Shown here piece after piece: positions 35,319-45,824 of a stretch of DNA of 64,000 nucleotides. The stretch's first letter is position 1. Each line of letters begins with the position of its first letter. The notes under the pieces are model-generated. The model saw only the letters and a program-made list of their open reading frames with translations. It ran no database searches and was not told the DNA's origin. This DNA is from Nitratireductor luteus (GTDB taxonomy: Bacteria; Pseudomonadota; Alphaproteobacteria; Rhizobiales; Rhizobiaceae), in NCBI RefSeq assembly GCF_026162365.1, contig NZ_JAOANW010000001.1, positions 372,001-436,000 on the forward strand, in the 5' to 3' direction. Both the position numbers and the translations under genes were made by a program.

Positions 35319-36251
35319 CTAGCTCCCCAACCTTTCAAGCAGACCGTCGCACAGGAGCGCGGCGAAAATGGCGAAGAGATAGACCAGCGAAAAGCCGAAC
35401 AGCGCCTTGGCGGGACGCATCTCGCGGTCGGCCGGGTCCATGCGCAGAACGCCCAGCGCATACCAGACGAAGCCGGCGCCCAGCGTCAGCGCGATCGCAC
35501 CGTAGGACAGGCTGGCAAAGCCCATCAGGGTCGGCGCCACGCCGATCGCCGCGACAAGCACTGCATAGGCGAATATCTGCTTCCGCGTATGGGCCTCGCC
35601 CGCCACATTGGGCAGCATCGGAATGCCCGCCCGTTCGTAGTCGCCGGACTTGAACAGCGCCAGCGCCCAGAAATGCGGCGGCGTCCACAGGAAGATGATC
35701 AGGAACAGCACGAGGCTTTCCGGCGACACGCTCCCCGTAACAGCCGCCCATCCGATCACCGGCGGCAGGGCGCCGGCCGCCCCTCCGATGACGATGTTCT
35801 GCGGCGTCGAGCGTTTCAGCCACATCGTATAGATGACGGCGTAGAAGAAGATGGTGAAGGCGAGAAGGCCGCCGGCGAGCCAATTGGCCATCAGGCCGAG
35901 CGTCAGCACCGAGAAGACCGACAGGATCAGGCCGAAAGCCAGTGCCTCGCCAGGCATCACCTTGCCGGAAGGCACGGGCCGGCGCGCGGTGCGCGACATG
36001 ACCGCGTCGATGTCGGCGTCGTACCACATGTTCAGCGCGCCCGAGGCGCCGGCGCCGACAGCGATCGCCAGGATCGAGATCGCTGCGATGAGGAGGTTCG
36101 GGCTGGCCGGCGCAACGGCCATGCCGACAAAAGCCGTGAAGACGACCAGCGACATGACGCGCGGCTTCAGAAGCTGGATGAAATCGCCGGGCGTCGCCTC
36201 GGAAAGGCGAGCGGCCGGCTCTTCCAGATGTTTCTGCTCGATTAGCGCCAT
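35319..36251 (-). CDS. ctaB: Protoheme IX farnesyltransferase (haem O synthase)
   Basis: A 310-residue UbiA-family membrane prenyltransferase that makes haem O from haem B. Prenyl-diphosphate/Mg sites are [15 protein letters not shown] and the later DxxxD in MDPADRE-adjacent loops; RRPVPSG and [15 protein letters not shown] are haem-O-synthase signatures. About nine helices are present. The ATG at 36251 gives the normal length; an in-frame reading from 36296 lacks support. It lies between ctaD and coxF. Confidence 0.97.
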   Translation of the reverse strand: MALIEQKHLEEPAARLSEATPGDFIQLLKPRVMSLVVFTAFVGMAVAPASPNLLIAAISILAIAVGAGASGALNMWYDADIDAVMSRTARRPVPSGKVMPGEALAFGLILSVFSVLTLGLMANWLAGGLLAFTIFFYAVIYTMWLKRSTPQNIVIGGAAGALPPVIGWAAVTGSVSPESLVLFLIIFLWTPPHFWALALFKSGDYERAGIPMLPNVAGEAHTRKQIFAYAVLVAAIGVAPTLMGFASLSYGAIALTLGAGFVWYALGVLRMDPADREMRPAKALFGFSLVYLFAIFAALLCDGLLERLGS

Positions 36252-36269
36252 GTCTCTCGGTCCAAAATC

Positions 36270-36299
36270 GCGGTGTCCGGGATTTCCCCCGGACACCGC
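36270..36299 (-). terminator. Strong hairpin between ctaD and ctaB
   Basis: A perfect 12-bp stem (GCGGTGTCCGGG with CCCGGACACCGC) and a 6-base loop are followed on the leftward strand by GATTTTGG. The T-run is short, so it may attenuate, or protect the ctaCD message, and not fully end transcription before ctaB. Confidence 0.6.
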
Positions 36300-36308
36300 C
36301 GCATGTGC

Positions 36309-38880
<2,572 letters not shown>

Positions 38881-39073
38881 CACCCTCGTCATCTCCCCGA
38901 TCGATGTGCTTTCGCCCCAGGCCACAAATGGCAGCACCAAGCCCGGGCGAGAAAACCGCATCGTGAAATCTGGCTTTGTTCAGGGCTCTCAAACCATACT
39001 CTCCTTTGAACCGCAAGAAAGGCGTGGATGCCAAGATGCGGCATTTTTGCGCTATTCCCGGTTTTCGACACAT

Positions 39074-39271
39074 TCAGCCCCCATTCGAAGTGTCCAGAAA
39101 CAGCGGCGGCGGAGGTTCGGCGGGCGTATTCGCGGTTCCGGCCGATTTCTTGGGCAGTCTTGCGCGGCAGTCCTGCAGGAAGGCGTGGTTGTGCTCGCAT
39201 CCTGTTTCACTTTCGAGCAAGCTCGCCGCACGATAGATTGCCGTGATTCGCTGGGAGAGAGGTTCAGCCAT
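39074..39271 (-). CDS. Candidate small protein (65 aa) divergent from ialB with overlapping start
   Basis: A leftward frame from an ATG at 39271 overlaps the ialB ATG (39270-39272) on the other strand. It encodes 65 residues of ordinary composition (EPLSQRITAIYRAASLLESE, then CEHNHAFLQDC). Its own ribosome binding site is weak and I know no family for it. It lies in the 389-bp gap between ctaC and ialB, where I see no other gene apart from a two-codon frame near 38997. Confidence 0.3.
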   Translation of the reverse strand: MAEPLSQRITAIYRAASLLESETGCEHNHAFLQDCRARLPKKSAGTANTPAEPPPPLFLDTSNGG

Positions 39272-39779
39272 GCGTTTTGTCTCACGCGCCCTCGTAGGGG
39301 CGTCCGCCTTGTTGCTCAGCCTGGCCGCCGCGTCCGCGCAGCAGCAGCCGGGCGGCACGGTACGCTCCACGCATGGGGCATGGTCGATCATATGCGATAC
39401 GCCGGCCGGCGCTTCGTCCGAGCAATGCGCCATGATGCAGAATGTGGTCGCGGAGGACCGGCCGGAAGTGGGCCTGTCGGTGGTCGTCCTGCGCACCGCC
39501 GACGACAAGGCCGAGATATTGCGGGTTCTGGCCCCGCTCGGCGTGCTCCTGCCCAACGGGCTCGGGCTCAATGTCGACGGCAAGGACATCGGACGCGCCT
39601 ATTTCGTGCGCTGCTTCCAGGACGGGTGCTATGCCGAGGTCATCCTCGAGGAGCCGCTGCTCGAAACGCTGAAGACCGGCGAATCGGCCACCTTCATCGT
39701 CTTCCAGACGCCGGAGGAAGGCATCGGCATTCCCGTGGACCTCACCGGCTTCGGCGAGGGCTTCGACGCGCTGCCCTGA
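39270..39779 (+). CDS. Invasion-associated locus B (IalB) family protein
   Basis: A 169-residue exported protein with a signal peptide (FVSRALVGASALLLSLAAAS) and an IalB domain: THGAWSIICDT, SEQCAMMQNV, LPNGLGLNVDGKDIGRAYF, CFQDGCYAEV (the conserved cysteine pair) and GESATFIVFQT. IalB was named from Bartonella erythrocyte invasion, but such proteins are common in non-pathogenic Rhizobiales and probably act in the envelope. GAGAGAGG precedes the ATG at 39270. Confidence 0.93.
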   Translation: MRFVSRALVGASALLLSLAAASAQQQPGGTVRSTHGAWSIICDTPAGASSEQCAMMQNVVAEDRPEVGLSVVVLRTADDKAEILRVLAPLGVLLPNGLGLNVDGKDIGRAYFVRCFQDGCYAEVILEEPLLETLKTGESATFIVFQTPEEGIGIPVDLTGFGEGFDALP

Positions 39780-39832
39780 ACCGCGGCTGCACGCATCGAC
39801 CGAACGCCCCGTACTGGAATGTGGGCGCGGAC

Positions 39833-39867
39833 TTCCTTAAATGGGGTGAAGCCCCGCAACTAAGGAA
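39833..39867 (+). promoter_or_regulatory. Leader hairpin covering the tldD ribosome binding site
   Basis: A perfect 7-bp inverted repeat, TTCCTTA (39833-39839) and TAAGGAA (39861-39867), encloses an inner GGGG/CCCC stem. TAAGGAA includes the tldD Shine-Dalgarno (AAGGAA), seven bases before the ATG at 39874, so the folded leader would hide it. Confidence 0.45.
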
Positions 39868-39873
39868 TTCCGC

Positions 39874-41289
39874 ATGGCCCGCTCCCTCCTCGACAGTTTT
39901 GATTGTTCCGAAGACCGGCTGAAGAAGGTCGTCGCCGACGTCCTCGGCGGGGCCGACGACGGCGAGCTCTTCCTGGAATACCGGGAAGGCGAGGCGCTGG
40001 TGCTCGACGACGGCCGTCTGAAGACCGCCAGTTTCAACACCGATCAGGGTTTCGGCTTGCGCGCGGTCGCGGGAGAGGCCACCGGCTACGCCCATTCCAG
40101 CGAGCTGTCGGAAGCCTCGCTCAAGCGTGCATCTGAAGCCGTCGCCGCCGTCAAGCACGGCTATTCGGGCAAGCTCGCCGCGGCACCGCAAGGCACCAAC
40201 CAGCGCCTTTACGGCGACGACAATCCCATTGCCGCGCCCGGCTTCGAGGCGAAGGCAAGGCTGCTGCAGGAGATCGACGCATGGCTGCGCGCGCGGGACC
40301 CGCGCGTCCGCCAGGTAACGGCATCGCTGGCCGCCTCGTGGCAGCACGTGGAGATCCTGCGCGCCGACGGGCACCTTGCCCGCGACATCCGCCCGCTCGT
40401 CCGCTTCAACGTCTCCGTCATCGTGGGCGACGGCGACCGGCAGGAATCGGGCTCATACGGCATGGGCGGGCGCAAGAGCTTCGGTGATTTCCTTGCCGAG
40501 GATTCCTGGCAGTTCGCCGCCGGCGAAGCGCTGCGCCAGGCACTCGTCAATCTCGACGCCAGGCCGGCGCCGGCCGGCACCTTCGACATCGTTCTGGCCA
40601 ATGGCTGGCCTGGGGTCATGCTGCACGAGGCCGTCGGCCATGGGCTGGAGGGCGATTTCAACCGCAAGAAGACCTCCGCCTTCGCCGGGCTCATGGGCCA
40701 GCAGGTTGCTGCAAAAGGCGTGACCGTCGTCGACGACGGCACGATGGCCGAGCGCCGCGGCTCGCTGACCATCGACGACGAGGGCACGTCCTCGGCCCGC
40801 AATGTGCTGATAGAGGACGGCAAGCTGGTCGGCTACATGCAGGACCGGCAGAACGCCCGCCTCATGGGCATGAAGCCCACCGGCAACGGACGCCGCGAAT
40901 CCTACGCGCACGAGCCCATGCCACGCATGACCAACACCTACATGACGAGCGGCGACAAGACGCCCGAGGAGATCATCGCCTCGGTGAAGAAGGGCGTCTA
41001 CGCCGTGTCCTTCGGCGGCGGCCAGGTCGACATCACCTCCGGCAAGTTCGTGTTCGGCTGCACCGAGGCCTACATGATCGAGGACGGCAAAGTCACCCAC
41101 CCCATCAAGGGCGCCATGCTCATCGGCAACGGCCCCGACGCCATGCACCGCGTCTCCATGGTCGGCAACGACATGAAGCTCGACACCGGCATCGGCATGT
41201 GCGGCAAAGCCGGCCAGGGCGTCCCCGTCGGCGTCGGCCAGCCGCACCTCAGGATGGACAGGATGACGGTAGGCGGCACGCAGGCGTGA
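39874..41289 (+). CDS. tldD: TldD family metalloprotease
   Basis: A 471-residue protease of the TldD/PmbA family. The metal motif HEAVGHGLEGDFNRKK (HExxxH) lies near residue 251, and the C-terminal domain ends with the family pattern GNGPDAMHRVSM, GMCGKAGQGVPV and MTVGG. With TldE it forms a heterodimer that trims peptides, for example in microcin maturation and CcdA degradation in E. coli. The tldD-ctaC adjacency is usual in rhizobia. The last ~150 bases are repeated in degenerate form at 42336, on the far side of a toxin-antitoxin module. Confidence 0.97.
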   Translation: MARSLLDSFDCSEDRLKKVVADVLGGADDGELFLEYREGEALVLDDGRLKTASFNTDQGFGLRAVAGEATGYAHSSELSEASLKRASEAVAAVKHGYSGKLAAAPQGTNQRLYGDDNPIAAPGFEAKARLLQEIDAWLRARDPRVRQVTASLAASWQHVEILRADGHLARDIRPLVRFNVSVIVGDGDRQESGSYGMGGRKSFGDFLAEDSWQFAAGEALRQALVNLDARPAPAGTFDIVLANGWPGVMLHEAVGHGLEGDFNRKKTSAFAGLMGQQVAAKGVTVVDDGTMAERRGSLTIDDEGTSSARNVLIEDGKLVGYMQDRQNARLMGMKPTGNGRRESYAHEPMPRMTNTYMTSGDKTPEEIIASVKKGVYAVSFGGGQVDITSGKFVFGCTEAYMIEDGKVTHPIKGAMLIGNGPDAMHRVSMVGNDMKLDTGIGMCGKAGQGVPVGVGQPHLRMDRMTVGGTQA

Positions 41290-41873
41290 ACGGCGCTATG
41301 GCCGCGCAAGCGCCGGCGATCAAAGTGGCCTTGGATGGTCGATCGCCAAGGCTCTGGCTCCACCCAGGACGCCGGCGTTCGCGGCAGTCTATGCTCCGGG
41401 TCGACAACCTTGAGCCGGGGCGATCCCTCCTCGTTCCAGCGCCAAAGGGCGACGCAGGTGCCGCCCGGCGACATGAAGGACGGGTAGAGCACACCGTCGA
41501 AATCATCCCGTAAAAGGCGCCGCTGTAGCTGGTGCGTTTCCGGCTCGACACCGTTGTCGAGCATCGCGCGCCATTCGCATCGGTGGATCTGTGCGCTGAC
41601 ACCTAGCGAATCGAGGATATCCGTCGCGGTCAGGTCGGCCAATCGCGCACCGGTCAGTTCGAGTTGCGCAATGAGCGCGGGATGCTGGACGAAGCCCTGA
41701 TTGTATTCCGCCCAGGCCGTCGAAAGCTCGCATGCGGCATAGATCGTCCGCTGGCCCGGCGGGTTCCAGCGTCCGCCGAAGCGGGCGGCACCTTCGCCGG
41801 ACAACGGCAGATGTGCCCATCGCGGCACGAAGGCACGCCAAAGAGCGAGCCGCCGCCGTTCGTCTTCAGGCAT
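41070..41873 (-). CDS. RES-domain toxin with C-terminal read-through antisense to tldD
   Basis: A 267-codon frame. Residues 1-~155 form a RES domain: WRAFVPRWAHLPLSGEGAARFGGRWN (the key Arg and GGRWN block), TIYAACELSTAWAEY (key Glu), and a final RLKVVDPEHRLPRTPASW typical of the family's C-terminus. RES toxins such as MbcT and Res degrade NAD+. The frame does not stop there but continues about 110 codons, the last ~73 antisense to the end of tldD, so the native stop seems lost. It overlaps the antitoxin gene by 8 bp and is surely co-translated. The toxin domain itself looks intact; whether the tail affects activity is unknown. Confidence 0.85.
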   Translation of the reverse strand: MPEDERRRLALWRAFVPRWAHLPLSGEGAARFGGRWNPPGQRTIYAACELSTAWAEYNQGFVQHPALIAQLELTGARLADLTATDILDSLGVSAQIHRCEWRAMLDNGVEPETHQLQRRLLRDDFDGVLYPSFMSPGGTCVALWRWNEEGSPRLKVVDPEHRLPRTPASWVEPEPWRSTIQGHFDRRRLRGHSAVHACVPPTVILSILRCGWPTPTGTPWPALPHMPMPVSSFMSLPTMETRCMASGPLPMSMAPLMGWVTLPSSIM

Positions 41874-42237
41874 AGACGCCCGAGCGAACGGCCTCGAGAT
41901 AGGCAAGAACCTTGTCGGCCTTTTTCTCGCGCACGAGATCGTAGGCGGTCTTTCCCGCCCAGCCGGGAATCGGCTGATGCTTGAACCAGATCGCGGCACG
42001 ATCCTCGCCGCCGGCCATCTCGCCGGCCATCGCCAGGATGCGGACGACGGGGCTCAACGCCGCATCGACCTTGCGGGCGCCGGCCTTGGCGGTCAGAGTA
42101 TTGCGGGCCACGCCGATCAGCCCGGCCAGTTCAGTGAGAGTCACCCCTAGCCTTTCGGCCACGCGGCGTGCCGACAGAAAGGGCGCGCTGTCCTCCCTGA
42201 AATGGGACGCGGAAACATCGAATACCGCGGCGGTCAT
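41866..42237 (-). CDS. Antitoxin, Xre/MbcA/ParS family (DUF2384)
   Basis: A 123-residue antitoxin. The N-terminal half is an Xre-like helix-turn-helix (ARRVAERLGVTLTELAGLIG, then RNTLTAK), and the C-terminal ~60 residues are the toxin-binding MbcA/ParS domain (VVRILAMAGEMAGGEDRAA, WFKHQPIPGWAGKTAYDLV). It precedes and overlaps the RES toxin, the standard order for this module. It should neutralise the toxin and repress the operon through the inverted repeats just upstream. Confidence 0.92.
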   Translation of the reverse strand: MTAAVFDVSASHFREDSAPFLSARRVAERLGVTLTELAGLIGVARNTLTAKAGARKVDAALSPVVRILAMAGEMAGGEDRAAIWFKHQPIPGWAGKTAYDLVREKKADKVLAYLEAVRSGVYA

Positions 42238-42286
42238 ACCAGAATCCTTACATGATTTTATGGTATCACGCCCAATGTAAGCTCAA
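42236..42286 (-). promoter_or_regulatory. Inverted repeats and probable promoter of the toxin-antitoxin operon
   Basis: Two nested exact inverted repeats lie at the antitoxin start: ATACC/GGTAT (42236-42240 and 42262-42266) and CTTACAT/ATGTAAG (42247-42253 and 42275-42281). The region is AT-rich compared with its surroundings. On the leftward strand TTGAGC and CATAAA, 18 bp apart, are possible -35 and -10 boxes. The repeats are candidate operators for the Xre antitoxin. Confidence 0.5.
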
Positions 42287-42335
42287 TAGGCGCTCAATTC
42301 AAGCGCAGCGCTCGGTCAGAAAGGCGATGCAGTAG

Positions 42336-42487
42336 GCGCCATCCACCGCGTCTCTGTTTTCGGCAATAACATGAAGTCGGCATCGGCATGTGCGGCAAGG
42401 CGGGCCAAGTTGTCCCCGTCGGCGCCGGCCGGCCGCATCTCAGGATGGGACAGGATGACGGTGGGCGGCACGCAGGCGTGACGGGCA
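42336..42487 (+). pseudogene. Decayed duplicate of the tldD 3' end
   Basis: This stretch matches tldD 41137-41292 from GCCAT(G/C)CACCGCGTCTC through the stop codon and a few bases beyond. Against the tldD copy it has a 7-base deletion (CTCGACACCGGC becomes TCGGC after ACATGAAG), a one-base insertion (AGGATGGGACAGG) and several substitutions, so the reading frame is broken. The match ends just after the stop codon. It is separated from tldD by only the RES/Xre module. The ~115 bp between here and the Nudix gene show nothing recognisable. Confidence 0.88.
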
Positions 42488-42603
42488 GGTGACGGATTGA
42501 AGTTTGGTTGAATCACGGGCGTCTGGTTTCAAGTTCTTCGATAAAAACTTGAATCCCAGCGCCGCGGATTAAACTGGACTGGAGTTTGACCAAGCCTCGG
42601 CCG

Positions 42604-43065
42604 TTATGCGTCGATTGTATTCAGCAGTAGGTCTTTCAGGCCCGAAGGATAGAGCCTCGGCCCGCTATCAAGGTCGAGATCGCTGAGGTCGAACCAGCGC
42701 GCCAGGCAAGGCACTCCGTTGTCCTCCTGAAAGGCGATCCTGTCCTGCCCAGCGAACGCGCAATCGGGGAACAAAACCTCGCCGATGAAAACGACTTCAT
42801 GGCCGGCCACACCCTCATGGGTAAAGATGTTCTCCATGACAAGTGGATCGCCTTTGACGGAGACGTCGATCCCCAACTCTTCCTTAAATTCTCTGACGAT
42901 TGCTGTCGACCAAAGCTCTCCGAATTCCACCTCGCCACCGAGTGGGCGCACACCCTTCACCTGTCCCTTATCGTCGTAAATTTCGGCGGCCAGCAGGCGC
43001 CCGTCCCGCCAATGCAGGCCAATTGCGATCACCCTGATGCTGGATCTCGGACGCCATTTTGTCAT
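42604..43065 (-). CDS. Nudix hydrolase
   Basis: A 153-residue Nudix-fold hydrolase. The Nudix box runs from GGEVEFGE to REFKEELGI and fits GX5EX7REUXEEXGU exactly. The rest has the usual strands (RVIAIGLHWRDGRLLAAEI, HEVVFIGEVLF). The substrate is a nucleoside-diphosphate derivative but cannot be specified. It lies beside the tldD duplicate, at the border of the acquired segment. Confidence 0.92.
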   Translation of the reverse strand: MTKWRPRSSIRVIAIGLHWRDGRLLAAEIYDDKGQVKGVRPLGGEVEFGELWSTAIVREFKEELGIDVSVKGDPLVMENIFTHEGVAGHEVVFIGEVLFPDCAFAGQDRIAFQEDNGVPCLARWFDLSDLDLDSGPRLYPSGLKDLLLNTIDA

Positions 43066-43144
43066 GGCGACTCACTACCCGCTTTCGGCGCGCCCGCAAA
43101 GGGCTCGGAGCCCCATGCGGTCGTCTGACAAGGGGGCGGCAGCA

Positions 43145-44377
43145 TCACCTTCCCCGCTCCAGGAGCGCCACCGCCTCCACATGCGGCGACCAGAGGAACT
43201 GGTCGATGGGCGTGACCCGCGCGATGCAGTAGCCGCCTTCGATGAGAACAGCCAGGTCGCGGGCGAGCGTTCCGGGATTGCACGAGACGGCGGCGATGCG
43301 CCTGATCTTCGACTTGGCGATCTGCCGGCACTGGTCCTCCGCGCCGGCGCGGGGCGGGTCGAAGACGAGGCCGTCGAAACGGTCGAGCTCGCGGGCCAGC
43401 AAAGGCCGGTTGTAGAGATCGCGCCTTTCCGAGGTCACCGGCTTGAGCTGCGGCGACAGGCGCGCGGCCTCGTCGAGCGCCGCCAGCGCCGCCGCATCCC
43501 CTTCGACCGCATGAACCCTGCCCTGCCTTGCCAGCCGCAGCGCGAAGGTGCCGGAGCCGGCAAAAAGATCGGCCGTGAAATTCGAGCCCGCGAGATGGTC
43601 GCCAACGAGCCCGGCCATGGCTTCCTCGGCAGCCTCGACCGCCTGCAGAAAGCCCCCCGGCGGCAGCGAGACGGCGATGCCGCCGAAGATCACCTTCGGC
43701 CGCGCGCTTTCCACCAGCGTCTCGCCGCCGGCGACAACCCGGGCAAAGCCGGCGCCCAGCGCCAGATCGACCGCCTTGCGCCCCTGCTTCTCGCCCAGCC
43801 TGCCCGCGCCGTCGACCGATATGTCGAGCCCGGTCGCCGTCGCCGTCACGGTGATGCGGAAAGGCTTGGGCGTCGCGGCGAGCACGCCGGCCAATTGCCG
43901 GATGTCTTCCTTAGCGGCAACGATCACCGGCAGCGAGATCGGACATTCCTCGATATCGACGATGCGGTGGGACTGGGCGGCATTGTAGCCGAGAAGAACC
44001 TTGTCCTTCAGCTTCCGCGCGGTGAAAGTGACCCTCCGCCTGGAAGCTGGAGGGCAGCCGATCAGCGGCGCCACTTCGGCTTCTATCCCGCGCATGGTGA
44101 GCGCCCTGACCAGCTTTTCGCGCTTCCATTCGGCATAGGAAGCGGCGCCGAGATGCTGGGCCGCGCAGCCGCCGCAATCGGTGAAATGGCGGCAGGCGGG
44201 CACGGCCCGTTCCGGCGCCGGCGTTAGAACCTCTTCCAGCACGGCCTTGCCCTTGCCGACCTCGGCGCGCACGGTTTCGCCGGGCAGCGCGAAGGGCACG
44301 AAAACCGGCCCTTGCGGCGTCTCGGCGATGCCGTCCCCCTGCGCCCCCAGGGTGGCGATGGTCAATGTCTGGCTCAT
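43145..44377 (-). CDS. RlmD/TrmA-type 23S rRNA (uracil-5-)-methyltransferase family protein
   Basis: A 410-residue SAM-dependent RNA m5U methyltransferase. It begins with a short TRAM-like strand region, then the [4Fe-4S] cysteine set CRHFTDCGGCAAQHL plus the later ECPIS. The SAM motif is DLFAGSGTFALRLA, VFDPPRAGA follows, and the catalytic Cys is in AVSCNPGTLARD. This domain order is that of RlmD (RumA); the exact target uridine is not certain for alphaproteobacteria. Its ATG overlaps the tlyA stop (ATGA). Confidence 0.93.
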   Translation of the reverse strand: MSQTLTIATLGAQGDGIAETPQGPVFVPFALPGETVRAEVGKGKAVLEEVLTPAPERAVPACRHFTDCGGCAAQHLGAASYAEWKREKLVRALTMRGIEAEVAPLIGCPPASRRRVTFTARKLKDKVLLGYNAAQSHRIVDIEECPISLPVIVAAKEDIRQLAGVLAATPKPFRITVTATATGLDISVDGAGRLGEKQGRKAVDLALGAGFARVVAGGETLVESARPKVIFGGIAVSLPPGGFLQAVEAAEEAMAGLVGDHLAGSNFTADLFAGSGTFALRLARQGRVHAVEGDAAALAALDEAARLSPQLKPVTSERRDLYNRPLLARELDRFDGLVFDPPRAGAEDQCRQIAKSKIRRIAAVSCNPGTLARDLAVLIEGGYCIARVTPIDQFLWSPHVEAVALLERGR

Positions 44378-45159
44378 ATGTCCTTCCGCGCGGCGAGAAG
44401 GAATTCGCGATTGCCGTCGCCGCCTTCTATGGGGGATTGCGTCAGGCCGATCGTTCGCCACCCGTCCTGCCGGCCAAGCCACCCTGCCATGTCGTCGGCT
44501 ATCGCATCCGCCCGCGAGGGATCGCGCAACAGGCCTCCCTTGCCGATCGCCTCGCGCCCGGCCTCGAATTGCGGCTTGACGAGAAACAGTCCATGCGCGC
44601 CCCGCGCGGCCATGTCCAGGGCCGGCGGCAGCGCCAGCCTGAGCGAGATGAAGCTGACGTCGCAGACGAGGAAATCGGGAGGCACGCCGCCGATATCGTC
44701 CAGCGTCAGGGCCCGCGCATTGATCCCTTCGATGCCGGTCACGCGCGGATCGCTGGCGATCTCCGGGTCCATCTGGCCGGTGCCCACGTCGATGGCGATC
44801 ACACGGGCCGCGCCGCGCTCCAAAAGCACCTGCGTAAACCCGCCCGTGGACGCCCCGATGTCCAGCGCAAGCGCCCCGGCCGGGTTAAGGCCGAAATGGT
44901 CCAGCCCGTGAACGAGCTTGAGCGCGGCGCGCGAGACATAGCGCCGCGCAGGATCGTCCACGGCCACCTCCGCATTGCCGGCAACCATCTGCCCCGGCTT
45001 GACGGCCACCGCCCCCGCCACCCGCACCGTGCCCCGCTGGATCGCGTCGCGAGCCCGCGCCCGCGTGGCGAAAACACCGCGCTCGACCAGAAGCTGGTCG
45101 AGACGGATGCGGGGCCGGATGCCGGGCCGGATGCCGGATTGTGTCGTCGGGGCGGTCAT
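44374..45159 (-). CDS. tlyA: TlyA family rRNA methyltransferase
   Basis: A 261-residue protein with an N-terminal S4 RNA-binding domain (RLDQLLVERGVFATRARARD) and a FtsJ-like methyltransferase domain (ALDIGASTGGFTQVLLERGA, FLVCDVSFISL, FLVKPQFEAGRE). TlyA makes 2'-O-methylcytidines in rRNA in mycobacteria, where loss gives capreomycin resistance. In Rhizobiales it normally follows dxs directly; here about 1.1 kb of repeats separates them. Confidence 0.94.
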   Translation of the reverse strand: MTAPTTQSGIRPGIRPRIRLDQLLVERGVFATRARARDAIQRGTVRVAGAVAVKPGQMVAGNAEVAVDDPARRYVSRAALKLVHGLDHFGLNPAGALALDIGASTGGFTQVLLERGAARVIAIDVGTGQMDPEIASDPRVTGIEGINARALTLDDIGGVPPDFLVCDVSFISLRLALPPALDMAARGAHGLFLVKPQFEAGREAIGKGGLLRDPSRADAIADDMAGWLGRQDGWRTIGLTQSPIEGGDGNREFLLAARKDI

Positions 45160-45214
45160 GGCTGTTCAGTGAAGGAAGCGGCCCCGGATGGCAAGTGGGT
45201 CGCAGGGTTCTCAC

Positions 45215-45520
45215 CTCGTCATCAACTCTGAGGAAGCAGTCGACGCGCTTTTGGAAGTGCACGAGTTCCCCACCTTCGTCATCCCGGAAGCCCGAAGGGC
45301 CATCCGGGACCCATTGGAAGAGCATCGCAGGGCGCTGCCCGGTCCTGGCCCTTGGCGCATTTCTGCACCGACAGCCCCTTCTGCGGAGACCGGCCGCGCC
45401 TCTCAATGGGTCCCGGCTCTCCCTGCGGTCGGCCGGGATGACGAAGGTGGGGCGCTCGGCTTCGTCATCCTTAACGTCGGAATCAGGGACTCCACCTCGA
45501 AAAACAGAGTTGATGACGAG
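45215..45520. mobile_element. MITE-like repeat, copy A, with perfect 16-bp terminal inverted repeats
   Basis: The element begins CTCGTCATCAACTCTG (45215-45230) and ends with its exact inverse (45505-45520). Inside is the core repeat 45275-45445, itself bounded by TTCGTCATCCCGG and CCGGGATGACGAA and containing GAAGCCCGAAGGGC. The core recurs at 45981, 54415, 61401 and 61766. It has no coding capacity. With copy B it brackets a GIY-YIG pseudogene and splits the dxs-tlyA junction. Confidence 0.8.
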
Positions 45521-45536
45521 CCTGAGTTTATTACGC

Positions 45537-45824
45537 TCACATATTCAACGTCTCGTACAAGTCGTCCCAGCCGGGATTGATGGCCTCGATCATCTCCAGC
45601 TTCCATCTGCGCCGCCATCGCTTGATGCGCTTTTCGTCCTCGATGGCATCGCGGATGTCGCGATACTCCTGGTACCAAACCAGCGTTTTCACACCATACT
45701 TCTTGGTAAAACCGCCGGTGAGACCTTCTTTATGTTCCCACATGCGTTGCTCAAGATTGCCGGTAACGCCGGTGTAAAGCGTTCCGTTCTTCCGCGATGC
45801 CAGGATGTAGACTTACCCGCCCAT
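45537..45824 (-). pseudogene. GIY-YIG nuclease-like gene with a stop at codon 4
   Basis: Read leftward from an ATG at 45824, the first codons are Met-Gly-Gly-stop (TAA at 45813-45815), then VYILASRKNGTLYTGVTGNL, an otherwise perfect GIY-YIG-family N-terminus, and on through WEHKEGLTGGFTKKYGVKTL to LYETLNM (about 95 codons). Only the nonsense codon disrupts it; the rest is intact. Reinitiation at an internal ATG (45743) would lose the YIL/YTG core. This short GIY-YIG type (UPF0213-like) is common and often multicopy in rhizobia. Confidence 0.8.
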
